From: Zopfochytrium polystomum
Lineage: Eukaryota; Chytridiomycota; Chytridiomycetes; Chytridiales; Chytridiaceae
Assembly (NCBI GenBank): GCA_025765615.1
Contig: JAIVFJ010000118.1
Location: 62,001 to 126,000, forward strand
Direction of reading: 5' to 3'
Length of the DNA: 64,000 nt
Positions 11,681-22,935 of this stretch are shown one piece after another. The first letter of the stretch is position 1. Every line of letters starts with the position of its first letter. Below the pieces are notes generated by a model, which searched no databases, had not been told where the DNA came from, and was given only the letters and a program-made list of their open reading frames with translations. Made by a program: the position numbers and the translations under genes.

Positions 11681-11939
11681 CTTGGAGAAAATTGAAAGAG
11701 CGAGGACGAAGAGAAGGAAGAGAAGAATGAAGTGTGAATACAAGTACAAAAGAGGAAAGAAGCAGAGGAGAAGTGTGGAAGAAAGTGTTGGGAAAAGAGG
11801 TGTGGAAGACATGGAGGAAAAGAAGTGCAGAAGATCTTTAAATAAAAAAGAAAAAGAAAATGCTAACAGACAAAGAAATAATATAATTATACGATCCAAT
11901 GACACATATAAAAGAAAAAAATGAATGGTACATGTACGA

Positions 11940-12600
11940 TAAATATACCCGAATATACTTCAAAGATTAATGAAACTTTATACGAGACTTTCCAGAGATA
12001 TATGGTGAATATGATTCGAAAACATTTGGAAAATTATTAAGAAACACTTCAAAAATAATAAAGAGTTAGGAGAAATATGTCAAGGGAAATTATCAGACCA
12101 AGACAATTACAAGCGTATTATTGGTTTCAAAAATGGTGTTTATGATATTTCAAAAAGGAATTCAGAAAAGTAGAAGAAAATATAACATGAATATGTGGAA
12201 TAGAATTGGATTGGAACATTGAAACAGAAACAGTGAATAAATTTTTGGAAGAAATGTATGGAGCAAATAAGGAAAAAGCAATAAAGTGTTTAGCTGAAAC
12301 ATTGATTGGATCAAAGCATAGTATAGTGATTCATTATGGAAAGGGGATGGAGAATATGTGGAGACTGTTTAAAAACATGTTTGGAGATGATCAATTGCAT
12401 ATTGGATATTTGTTCTTTGTGTAAGACAAAAGAAGAACAAAAGCAAGCAATTGAGAATCAATATAGATTTGTATATTTCTTTGCAGCAAATGGAGATACT
12501 ATTCGATCAGATAGGATGAAGGAATGGTCAGATATGAAGTGTGCAGAACATATTTTTGCAAAACAGAAACTATATTTTGACAACATTCCACCAGAATAAG
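11940..12600 (+). pseudogene. Decayed D5-type primase-helicase remnant
   Basis: Frames interrupted by stops and shifts retain the order of a D5-type (SF3-like) primase-helicase. First comes IIGFKNGVYDISK near 12115-12155, matching the conserved GFxNGVYDL segment. Then comes CGIELDWNIETE, a leucine-type helical block around AETLIGSKHSIVIHYGKG, and a degenerate P-loop (YGKGMENMWRLFKNMFGD near 12330-12390) in which the expected GKS/T is lost. The reading frame breaks again at 12424. The P-loop damage and frameshifts argue against function. Such helicases occur in large DNA viruses, virophage-like elements and some plasmids. Confidence 0.5.
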
Positions 12601-12904
12601 TTCATACATTTGAAGGAAGTGGAAGTGGAAATGTAGATGACAAATTGATGAAAGGTGTGATGAAAATTCTGTTGGAGTGCTTGAATGGCACGAATATTTG
12701 TATGACAGGAATGGGTGGTATATACATCTACGTGAATGGAATGAGCGTGGAGAAAAAATTCATATAATAAGTTTGAAGAGAGAAATTGGTGCAAAATGTA
12801 CAAATAAAGATAAAGGTCAAGTCTAACGACACAATTGAAAATGCTGGAATCAACTTTATTCCTTGCTCCAATGGAAAGATGCTTCATTCACTATGAACAA
12901 CAAT

Positions 12905-14556
12905 GTTTCTTGGCTTTTCCACCGCTTCCAAATACCTGCCACCACCAGTTTTGACTTGTCCAATTGCACCTTTCACAAGCCTCGTGTCGCTAACAACCAT
13001 TTCTAATTTTTTTTTCCTGGTGCTTTCCCACACTAAGCTTCATCTTCACGTTCAGACCTTTGCTTCTTGTTGGAACTTGCTAAGTTGTCCTCCTCTTGCA
13101 AACGCCTTTCCAATGTTGTAAATGGATGAAGGTCTGAGATTTTGCCCAAAAATTAGTGAGGTTTTGTGAATGTATACAGAAACTTTCCTGTCTCCATACG
13201 GTGGTTTTCTCTCATCCGAAAAAAGAATACATTGGGGAAAGACCGTTCCAAAACCTGGGATGGAGATGAACGGCTGGTGTAACCACTGGAGGCACAGTAG
13301 GGTTTGTTTCTTCTTGCAACAAATTCTGCAAGCCACATGTCTGCAACAAACTCCATCACCAGAGTCGAGTAAATTGGCTGGAATCCACTCATAAGAAGCA
13401 TGCAATTAAACTTGGCACCATGGCCCATCAATGTTAGTAAGAGGCAGGTAAAAATAGTTCAGAGGGCTCACCGCTGAAAAGATTGCACAAACCTTTTGAC
13501 TTATTCTGTCGAGTTGGAACCTCCGGATAGTTGATGAAAGTAACATTCATCCACGCGTTCAGTATGTTTGTGACTGAACTGATTTCTCGAATGATTGACT
13601 GAATCTTTGATGTCAACTCCACAGGTCTTTGATAATTCTGGGAGCACATCACTCAAACTACCACAGAATCGGCACTCCAAGCAGCTAATTGGAAGTGGTT
13701 TTCCCCAAAAAGGCATATAAAGACCACCCGCACACAATGAAAGTTCTTCTGAACAATACACGAAATAGATATTTTTGGGAACACATGGAATTGACAACAA
13801 CAAAGCCTTGCTCCTGCATCTCAGATGGATTGTTGCATAGACAAGAAAACTCAGTGAGAATATCTGACTTGATCATCCAGGTTGTTTTGTCTCACCTCAC
13901 CAAAAGATGTGCACCAGAATTGTCACTAATCAATTCAAGGAGGCGGGCTGAAGCAATGTCATAAGTATCCAGGTCTGACTCTTTAGGGTGAAGGACTGCC
14001 AAGCGACGTCCAGGCCCAGGGAAGAAGTCCTCCCAACAAGATTCCTCATCATCTTCCAGCTCGGCTTCAATTGATGGAAACTCGGCTGCTTTTTTGGTCA
14101 TTGACGTGATTGATATGATTTCTGCAACTGACTCTGAAGTGTTGTCTTTCTTAGCAATAGGCTGATTGCTGGGTTGTTTTGGAACTTGTTTTTCTGCAGC
14201 TTGCTCAGAAGCGCCAGCTTTTTTCATTGCAATTGGAGGATTGCTGGGCTGATTTGGAACTGCTGCTGCTGGTGTGGCTTGCAGCGCTCCAGAGCCTTTT
14301 GTTGAAGCAGTCTGCTGACAATACACAGGCAGAGGAAGCTTGAATGTCTGTGCCACTTTCCAGGCAGCTTCTGCTGCTGCTGCAGAGCCTCAGCAGTTGC
14401 ATCCAATGAAGCAGTTGGAGTTGAGGGTCCAGAGTCCAGTGAACTGGAAGCACCACCAGTTGAGCCACCGTGGAACTGGCAATTTGAGAAGGTGCATTTG
14501 CCATTGATGAGCCAGCCAGTGCAGAATCAGCAGATGGGGCAGCAAGTGCTATCATC
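12905..14556 (-). pseudogene. Decayed or multi-exon minus-strand gene, unidentified
   Basis: Several minus-strand open segments line up (14555-14205, 14356-13892, 13803-13501, 13652-13434, 13431-13153, 13405-13052). The 14356-13892 segment is Pro/Ala/Lys-rich then acidic (EAELEDDEESCWEDFFPGPG). It ends near a plausible donor, GGTGAGGTGAG at about 13895. Downstream are a Cys-rich patch (CLECRFCGSL) and segments in alternating frames separated by stops. Some breaks may be introns, but several have no splice signals, so decay is likelier. I do not recognise the protein; a transposon-encoded protein is possible. Confidence 0.3.
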
Positions 14557-14879
14557 AGCCATCATAGAATCAAGGGATTGAGAATCAGCTTTGGTAGGAC
14601 CAGCAGAGTCTTCCAACAACTACATTATGTGATGGGCGGTGCCTGTTGGAGTGCGTTGCGCAGAGCATGCTGTGCGGCGCGAGGAAAAAGGAAAAAGGAA
14701 GAAAAATGAAGAATTATTGTCAATCCTGTTACATGGTAGCAGCGGAAAGAAGGAAGTGAGATCCCCCAGAACCCACACCACACTCGCCACACTACAAAAC
14801 CCAATCCCTGCAATCGCCAAAAGCGATTGCGCCAACTGAACAAGAACCGCTCGATTGCTGGAGGCAACTGAGCGGCTGT

Positions 14880-15630
14880 CAAGAACTCGCGCAATGGCTG
14901 GGAGCGGCTGCGTCAAGAAGAACCAAGACACCGCTCGACCGCCGGAGGCAGTCACGCAGCACACACAAGATCGTCCACTGGTTTCCATAAACTCTTGTGT
15001 CCATGCCGCAGCTTTCTTTTCGTTGTATTAAATGTTTCATACATGGCTGGTGAAAGTAGTAGTCTGTTTGGCAATCAATGAGATGCAATAACTTGAAGTC
15101 TTCAGAAACCTACATTTCCAGCACAAGAGAGGTGAAAACAATGAGCTCCATAGCGTCTTTCATTTCATCCAAGCGATGCAGAGCTGCACTCGTAAACTTG
15201 AGGAATGTTCCTGTGCGGTATGTAGGTTCCTCTGCAGCAGTGAGCTGAGAGAGCTAGCTGTTCACTCCAAGCTTCATGGTTTGACCTCCCATAAATTGGA
15301 GCACCGCCTCAGCGGCAAGCCACGCAGCAATGAAATATCGATTATTGGATGAATCAACATTTTTGGTTTCCCCAAAGGGTAGCAAGTTGAAGCAGTACTT
15401 CCACACAGACTGATCAAGACCCTCAGACTGAAAGAATTCATTGAGTTTTACAACAACAAGTCCGGAGCGGGAACTGCTGGGACAGCAGCAACTTTGTGCG
15501 CAAGTCGGACACGGACGGCAGCACTTGCTTGCTTACTAGCAAAATGCCCCTCCACATAGTCCATCCATCTTGTGAAGTCAACGGGGTTGACCAGCTGGTG
15601 GTGCAGGAGCTTCACGCTTGGCTTGCTCAT
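14880..15630 (-). pseudogene. Decayed minus-strand gene, unidentified
   Basis: A minus-strand frame opens with MSKPSVKLLHHQLVNPVDFT at 15630 and reads to 15448. The likely continuation (KLNEFFQSEGLDQSVWKY, then RYFIAAWLAAEAVLQFMGGQ) is in another frame with no obvious splice sites. A stop at about 15256 precedes a further open stretch (SAALHRLDEMKDAMELIVFT). Amino-acid composition is protein-like through all three pieces. I read this as one gene broken by a frameshift and a nonsense change. Family unknown. Confidence 0.35.
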
Positions 15631-16397
15631 CGCGTTGGGGGAGAACGAAGGTAACGAGGGGAATGCAAGTAGTTAATTGTTGCAACAGAGATAACGAATG
15701 AAGTGGGTTTGTAGGTGAGTGATGTTGGGGACAGGATGGGCGAACAGTTGAGGAAGGCGAAAAAAGAATTTGTTGGGTGACTTGTCACAGAGAGTGATCC
15801 ACTGGGCACTTGACTGGAGTTGGTGGGTTGATCACTCAGAGCGTTTTGGGGTATGATCACTGGGTTGGGTAAGAGTTGGTGGTGATTGTGTGTGGGTTTT
15901 GGTGTCGACAGTGTTGAGCACAATCGCGATTGTGAATGTTGGCAGTGGCTGTATAGCTGACTGGTGAAGACAATCGCTTTTTGTTTGATCCCGTGTGCGA
16001 TGATGGAGCGCTCGATTGCTTCCGAGAGCCTCCTCTATTGGTGGAGAACTCTCCCTGGTAAGGTGTTGAAATTTGATGTCCTCAAGTGCGATCGCGATCT
16101 CAGGAGGGAGGGGAGCAGACCAGAGGGCGTGACAAGTCAAGTTTTTTTTTTTTTTTGTTTTTTTCTCTTGCGAGGGCATATTCCAACAGATTTACATGAT
16201 TTTAAAAGATTTAATAAAAAATACATATAAATCACTAATTTTCCTTAGAGCACGGTTCAAATGGATCGCCATCACCATCTCCATCTGCAAAAAAAAGAAA
16301 AATAAAAAAATGATGGTTCAAGCCCTCCACCACCCCCTTTCTTCACCTTTTTTGTTTATCTTCATTTACTATTTGTCTTTTTGGCTCCTTTTTGTCT
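15631..16397. other. Non-coding stretch before the inverted duplication
   Basis: No gene found. It contains a T-rich run at 16141-16167. The inverted duplication may begin left of 16398, but the other arm leaves the window there, so the true border cannot be set. Confidence 0.4.
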
Positions 16398-16732
16398 TTG
16401 TTTTTCTAAATTTTTATCCTTTTGAGCTTGTTTTAATTTCCTTCAATATTCATTTTTGCAATGGAGATGGAGCGAAAAAAAGGACCAACATTGCTCCTTT
16501 TCTTGCTCCATTTCTTCCTATACAGGAAATGGAGCAAGAAAAAACTAAGGAGAATATCTCGATTGGCCAAAAAATCAAAAAATCAATTTTTTTTGATGGA
16601 GCACAAAGTGGAGGTCCATTTGAACAGTGCTCTTACTGTCTATACAGCTTTTTAAACGTATAAGCAGATGTTAAAAACAACAATTAATAAATATTTCTTT
16701 TTATTCCTGAAAGTACAAAATAAGGAATATCG

Positions 16733-16866
16733 AAATATAGACAAAATAACACTTCGATAAAATATAATAAACATTATCATTTTTTAGTGTTTATGGTTTA
16801 GGTTATGGTTTAGTTTTGTCTATATTGTTGGGAAATATAGACAAATATAGACAATATAGACAAATG
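16733..16866. repeat. TATAGACAA-type short repeats and degenerate telomere-like motif
   Basis: Several TATAGACAA units flank a segment reading TTTATGGTTTAGGTTATGG (about 16790-16810), reminiscent of TTTAGG-type telomere repeats but too short and irregular to call. The same block is in the right arm near 63545-63665. Confidence 0.4.
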
Positions 16867-17056
16867 CTGAATTGTAAAATGACGATAAACATATCATACA
16901 AATGTTATTGTTGTTTTTTTTTTGAAGGTAAAGTGGTCCTGAAGGGTAGGTGTCAGGAAGCAAGTACATTTCAAGCGTGGGAATGGGCGGGGGTGACACC
17001 ATTAAACAAAAAAATCGTTGCAAAATTCCTTTACATTCTTTCTGACAAGTCGTTCT

Positions 17057-19682
17057 TTATTTGTTAGCCCAAACAAGTCCGTACTTCTTATACAGCAATT
17101 TCACCCTCTCACCAAACGAAACCTGCTCAAACCATGTTTCATCTCTCTCCAACACTGACTTCCAAATGGAAATAATATCAGTGGACAGCACACGTCGGAA
17201 TTCCACACCAGCTGATGTACGGCCGCTCAAAGGCGATTCGTTGGACGTCGCCCTCAATTCAAAAAATCTCCAAGCCTCACAGAAGACTGCCTCCACCCAT
17301 ACTTCCTTCAAGCAGCTGGCGACATTGTTTGTAATCACAAGTCCAGAGCCAGGATCCAACATTTGAGCGACATAATCCAGTTCCGGTGATTGAACTTTAG
17401 ATTCAGGCGGCTTATCGCTACGATTTATAGTGTGCGGGTAATGATTGTTTGAGTAAGCAGAAAGGAGATGCATCAGAGACTGTGTAATCCTTGGAGATGC
17501 TGATTGGAAACCAACGACTCGTTTGCGAAGCAAGCGGACAGCTTTCATCACTCGGAATCCACGCCAGAGGGAAACTACATCGAGAGAGGAATGAAGTCTC
17601 CTGCGACCTCGTTCAAGATCTTCAAGCAGCAAACTTTCCATATCTTCAATTGACGCAGATTTTTCGTTGATAAGGACAGCCATCTGTTCAGTGAAAGCTG
17701 TGGTAAATGCCTCAGAGTAAGACAACTCCTCCTGAATTCTGTTCCACACCACGACCATATCAGACAGAGTTATCAAACTTAGATGTTGTATCACTGAGAT
17801 TACGACATTTTTGACAATCTTGGAATCAAAACCCCATTTGGAATCAATGTTTCTGAATAAAAATTGCACCAAAGGCTGTATGTGCTCCACAAATCCGCGC
17901 TGTGCTAGGATAGTTGATAGTACTGGAAAGCAGTTACCATGAAGGGTGCTGTCCACTGAATTTTCCACAGAATATTCGGGAAGGAACTTGAGAATGGCGT
18001 TTAAAAGCTGACGAAGCATTCCATCAGACATTTCAGGTGCCAAGCAGGCTATAAGTTTTCCAACACCTTCCTCCTTGTTTAGTTTTGATAAGACTATAGG
18101 AATGCATTTTTCAATGTGGTGCAAACGGAGTTCAGACTTGTTGTTGGCTAAATTGTAAAGCAGATCAAAATGTTCGAGCTCAATGGCAAGCAGAAACATA
18201 GAATGATGGCGCTGCCCTGACACATTGCGACAAAGATCGCCAGTGTAAATGTTCCAATTAATCTCAATGGCGGACCGAACATACTTGAGATGACAATCAT
18301 CGCCTCCACAAATTGGAAGATAGTTGAGTGCGGACGAATATGGGGTTTGGTGGTTGGAATAGCAGTCAACCAGCAAGTCAACATTTGATTTGAATTCTTC
18401 ACTGCTGGGTTCAACATAGTGATAAGACAGTTCAAGCAGACGAAAGTCCAAGGATTTCAAACAACTATACATATAGCTAGATTCTTCAAATGACTTTGTC
18501 CTTACAATATCAGCAAGAATAGCAATAAGCTTTGGTGCTTGTTCACCAATCACCTTTCGACAAAGTCGATGGAATAATTGGAGTTGCCTTTCAATGAATG
18601 CTTTATAGGCAGGGACATCAGACTTGTCAATTTCAATTTCAGAGATGGTTTGTAGCATAGTGTCAACTGCAAGTTCCATCACCTCGTCCGAATCAAAGTA
18701 CCACCAAAGCCATACAGGTTGTTTACCACAATTGTTGGGATCCATTTCTCGAACCACAATTTGTTTCCAAAATTGAATCCAGTCAGGACTCGTGCAAATG
18801 GGACGACCTGTTGGTTCTGAGCATTTCGTCTTGACAGTGAATTCGAGTACATTAAGGAGGGTCCCATGCCTGACGGACACTGTCTGCAGAGAGTGCTGGA
18901 AGAAGTGCCACAACAGCTGTAACAAGCAGTCGTGGTAATTGCAAAGAAAGATATTCTCGTTCTTCTTCCAGCTCAGATTCCCGATCAGATTCATTTTCGA
19001 CTGGAATTGATATTGTTTTGCAACGTTCAACAAGGGTTCCGAGATGAGTTTTGACGTAGGTTTCCAAGTATTGAAGCGCTTCCAAAGCTTGATCGCTTTC
19101 AAAGCTGCTGGTCAGTGAGTTCATGAGATAGTCATGGTTACTGTTACTGTCACCATCATAAGCTCTATCAATCAAGCCCTTCCAGAATTCCAAACGCATA
19201 TCAAATGGCCTCAGCCAAAGGGACTGCCCAACCTTGATGGAAGAGTTTAGGGCTTGGGCAGAAAGTTTGTCCAAATGGCGGGCAGGGGATCGCAGGATGC
19301 TATCGATGGGGAATAGAAGGGGGATTGATTGTAAAATCGTGATATCATGATCTTCCTTTGAGGCTTTGTGATGAAGATCAAACGTGTGGGACAGATCTAT
19401 GTAGCTCCGAATAGCGACCATTGTGGAGAAGAAGAAAGGGCTCCGGCTTTCATAGAACCTGTCCTTTGGCCTCTCCCGAAGGCAGTCCTTTGTAGCTGAC
19501 ATGAGGGCAATCTGAAGGAGGGGATCAATGAGCAACGGCTTTACAAAACGCCTTCCAACGACTGATCGGGCGAGGGAGCTGCAGCATGATAGTCGAGTAA
19601 GATCCAAGAAGGTCAGCAAGTTGCAGATGGCAAACATCACGTCGTCGGGAAGGTGAAAAAGGAGTTGGTGATGGCGATGCAT
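17057..19682 (-). pseudogene. Frameshifted copy of the F-box protein gene
   Basis: Counterpart of the intact gene at 60709-63345. The start codon at 19682 and the F-box (LPDDVMFAICNLLTFLDLTR) are preserved. Near 18858 this copy reads GGGACCCTCCTTAATG where the other has GGGAACTCCTAAATG. The extra base shifts the frame and ends the first part at a stop at 18852, while the remaining two-thirds stays open in the next frame to 17057. One indel is the only severe lesion I see, so either a young pseudogene or an assembly error is possible. The stop codon overlaps an AATAAA signal, as in the intact copy. Confidence 0.75.
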
Positions 19683-19823
19683 GGCGATTCGCCTTGACTT
19701 GTCAATACCGCCCCGTTTCTTTTTCTTCACTGAATTCACCCTCATGGAAACAAAAGCGACGGACATCCTTGCAAGCGTCCTGCCTCATCAACCCCGCCTT
19801 CCCAGTCTGTTCGCCTCGCAAAG

Positions 19824-21204
19824 ATGGCCTCCCAATGGCCTCCTTCATCCCGCAGCCTCATCCGCCCAGCCCTCCTAGCGTCGCTCGCACTCCTCGTCGC
19901 CAGCACCGCGGCCACCGGCGGCGGCGTCGGCAAGGCACCGCCCTCCAACCGTCGCGAAAATCATCGACGTCGTCGACGCCGGGCGGCGGGCGCTACGCCG
20001 TGACGATGCCGGCCGCGAAGCTGTTTTGGAACGAGCGGCTCGAAGCGATGGCGGGCGTCCTCCAAAGTCCAAAGCCAAGCACGCCGCCGCCGTCGCAAAC
20101 CGGGGACGCCTGGGGCGGCGGAGCGGGCAGGGAGCGTACTGGGGCGACAAGTACGAAGGGATGTACGGGCTGGTGGATTGCGTTGCGAGAGGGACGGTTA
20201 CGCGACCAAAAACTGCATTTACCGCGTGGACCGAGGGCGTCGCGCCCGACGAGACGCCGCCGGCGTTTTACTCCGAGATCTACCTCTGCCACTCGGCGAC
20301 CGCGTCGTCGCTCTCGGACTGCGCGACCGAGAGCGGGGGGTGCGACTGGACGCGGCAGTACACGGTGTTCCAGGACGACGGCGGGAACGTGTTTGTGCTG
20401 TGCGTCAACGGCGGCAAGGTCGTCGGAGGACGCGCTGTCGGTGGTGGGGCTCGTCGCCTGCGGGACGGGTGTCGGCGTTGGACGTTGTCGGCGCGGCGAT
20501 TTGGGGGGAGGAACGACAAGGAGGTGTAAAGCAAGAGCGCAAAGAGGTCGTGCAAGCTGCGGGTCTGGACGACCAAGACGCCGCCGACACGGTTAAAGAC
20601 TGCCACGCGGACGCACGTTGGTGCGACGATGGGTGTGGACACGTGGCGGGAGCAGCTGCTGTGGATGTACGGTTCCGGCGTCGAAGGCGAAAGGGGCAGC
20701 TATGACGGGTCCACCTCCCTGTTCAACACGGCGCTCAACGAGAACGGCAGGTGCATGCTGAACAACCCTTTCGCGCCAAAGCTCGAGTGGATCTTCACCG
20801 CCGGCCTGGGGTCGCTCAGGAAAGTTGCCGAGGCAGCGGCGTCGTTTTTGGGGGATCAGGTCGAGGGAATGTGGTGTCCCAAGGTGGACTGCCCGTCGTC
20901 GTCCAGCCACAGGCTGCCTCTGCAAACGTATGCCGAAATACTCATCAGGCCGTTTGTGGGCATCAATTGGTATGAGTTGTCGAGTCCCGCTTCGGTCGCG
21001 CAAGACCGGAGGATGCCCTTCTCGTTGCCGGACTCACTGGCAGCTACGTGCGACGATCTTACCGGCGCTTTTGGCCTGCTGTTCGGCGTCTTGTCGGGGA
21101 TATTTGGCATCGGAGCGATGAATGCAGCGGCTGCAATCCTGTCCGGCTTGTTTGCGACTGCTGGCAGCGTTGGTGGATCTTCCTTGTTTGCAGCAAAGCG
21201 CTGA
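19824..21204 (+). pseudogene. Secreted/membrane protein gene, left copy (damaged or mis-modelled)
   Basis: Begins with a clear signal peptide (LIRPALLASLALLVASTAAT) from ATG 19824. This frame soon closes. Protein-like sequence continues in other frames, including GAYWGDKYEGMYGLVDCVAR, then a Cys-containing stretch (YLCHSATASSLSDCATESGG), and from 20629 MGVDTWREQLLWMYGSGVEG to the end SLFAAKR at 21204. The end has a hydrophobic Ala/Gly-rich segment that could be a membrane anchor. A TAA at 20527 interrupts this copy where the right copy reads TAC; a 33-nt intron (GTGTAAAG to CAAG) could remove it. Not recognised. It is divergent from the F-box gene with 141 bp between starts. Confidence 0.4.
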
Positions 21205-21226
21205 AGCTGTCCTACTTTTCCTTCGT

Positions 21227-22680
21227 ATCCGCAGTTTACCTTATCGTTAAACTGGGACCTTGACTATCAAACAGCTTTGCTGCCAGCTTGGTTTGTTCTT
21301 TCCCCACGGAAAGCTTTCTACCTGCTTTTCGTCTGCTTTTCCCAACTGCAAGGAACTAATTAAATTATGAGGTTATTAAAAACCAACAACACAAAGAATC
21401 TCTGTTTCTCCTCAGTGTATTTGCTTTCAAATTCAGGATAATGGGTATGGTGGAAAAGTAGAGGACATAATTGATGAAAGGCGTGAGGAAAATTCTCTTC
21501 AGTATATGAGTGGGATGGGCGGTAATTTTTTTTGCGAGAAATGTTAATCTTAGTGTGACGAGAAGTGTGATGAGAAGTGCGAAGAGAAGTGACATTGAGA
21601 AATGCTAACCTAGTGTGGCAAGAAGTGTGAAGAGAACGTGACAAGAAGTGTGATGAGGAGTGTGTGTGTGATTATGCAATTGAAAGTAAGTCTAAAGACA
21701 AAATGTTACTGGTACACGTGTGCTGAAGTGGCATGGGGGATAGGGTATTTAAGAAGTTTCTTGGCGTGGAAAAACTGAATTTTGTGAGGACTTACACATA
21801 GCACCTGAGAAGTGAAGTGAAGCAAAGAACACAGAAAAGAACCTGGATGGGAGTGCACTACGAGATTTGCAACAAGACCAAGGGAGTTGTGGTGAAAAGT
21901 GTGACTTGGAAAGGAATCGAACCACTCACAGGTGATTTGAAGAATTGCACAGAGTACTTAGGTTGGAGCATAAAACGATGAAATTTACACATATTCTGAA
22001 TTACGATGGATTCAAATATGAAAATGATGAGTGGATGGAACAGAAGAAATGTCTGGAGGTGTGAAAAACATCAAATAAATAGTGTTGACAGATGAAGAGA
22101 TTAGAATTAATCTTTGGAGAGGAAGAGGAGGAGTAAAGTGAATTGTAAGAAGAAGCCCTTAGTGCTGCAGCCAGCAGTGTTAAGGGCATTTTTTTATAAC
22201 AGTTTTTAGAACGATGCCAAAAGAAATATAGTGAAATATGTGGAACTAAATGTACAATAAAGCAGACCATGTTGAAAGCCTAAGGAGTTTTGTGGGAAAT
22301 GTGAGTCAGAATGTTGAGAGAAATGTTAATTTGAGTGTGTGTCAGAAATGGGCGGACACGTTGAAAATCTGGGGATTTTGAATGTTACGAGAAATGTGAA
22401 TCAGAATGTGAAGAAAAATGTGTATTCAATTGAAAGTAGAAATGCTATTGATTGGGTTGGCAAGTGTAAAATATTTTGCGGAACCATTTCTTCTGAGTTC
22501 ATTTTCACCTGGGTCTTTATCACCAGCTTCTTTTATTTTTATTTCAGTCAAGCCAAACTTTCCATGTTCCCAAATTGCTTGCAAATTTTTTATATACCAT
22601 TGTCATTTATAATAGTATATAAATATATTTTCACTTTTTGAAACGCGTTTTAATTTAAAACATTTTCTTCTTTTTTTATT
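21227..22680. other. AT-rich region with one hairpin module
   Basis: Purine-rich on plus, with many short GAGAAGTGTGA-type repeats at 21535-21665 and the string AAAACTGAATTTTGTGAGGACTT near 21768 that also occurs in islands A and B. A hairpin module lies at 22153-22187. No convincing gene; this is probably an eroded part of an island. Confidence 0.45.
22153..22187. repeat. Hairpin module, copy 3
   Basis: GCCCTTAGTGCTGCAGCCAG continues into AGCAGTGTTAAGGGC and then T7, matching the palindrome and T-run of copy 2. The CACGTG element is not preserved here. Confidence 0.7.
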
Positions 22681-22684
22681 TTAG

Positions 22685-22935
22685 CAATTATGTCACAGTT
22701 TCCTTACAAGATCAAGTTAAAAATCTCCCAAAAAATGACTTTATACGGCTTTATCTTGCTGCAAATGATGAGCTCAACAAACTAAAGTCTGGCGATCCAA
22801 AAACAGTCAAACATTTGTTTTATGACAATCGCAATCCAGAAAACGCTCGTCAATATGCTATCAATTATCATAGAAGTAAAAATCAACCACAACCTTATCA
22901 ACAACAACTACCACAACTTCTCAACTGTATTTGAT
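22685..22935 (+). pseudogene. Orphan exon-like coding fragment
   Basis: A TTTTTTTATTTTAG acceptor is followed by about 80 open codons (VSLQDQVKNLPKNDFIRLYL, later a Gln/Pro-rich tail) ending at TGA. Lysine/asparagine-rich composition is typical of AT-rich element genes. No upstream exon was identified and no family recognised. Confidence 0.3.

Larger units (their letters stand above)
9978..12900 (+). mobile_element. AT-rich, giant-virus-like or transposon-like island A
   Basis: An abrupt change from GC-rich to purine-rich, AT-rich sequence begins near 9978. On the plus strand it holds Lys/Glu-rich reading frames: the MEKETGIK block near 10000 shared with island B, the ORF at 10575-11060, and a decayed D5-type primase-helicase at 11940-12600. 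Two copies of a hairpin plus CACGTGAC module (11177-11240 and 11616-11680) lie between frames. D5-type helicases are hallmarks of nucleocytoplasmic large DNA viruses and related elements. Most frames are broken, so this looks like an old insertion. Borders are approximate. Confidence 0.5.
16398..21226 (+). repeat. Left arm of a ~5 kb inverted duplication
   Basis: Sequence from about 16398 to 21226 reappears, reverse-complemented, at 59054-64000. The match includes the T-rich flank beginning TTTTTCTAAATTTTTATCC, the TATAGACAA-rich spacer, the F-box gene, the 142-bp divergent spacer and the secreted-protein gene. Similarity ends sharply just after CTACTTTTCCTTCGT at about 21226. The copies differ by scattered substitutions and small indels. 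The outer border cannot be seen because the right arm reaches the window end. Confidence 0.9.

Noticed and set aside
16790..16812. Interstitial telomere repeats
   Set aside because: Only three irregular TTTAGG/TTATGG-like units; too short to claim a telomere fusion, although present in both arms.
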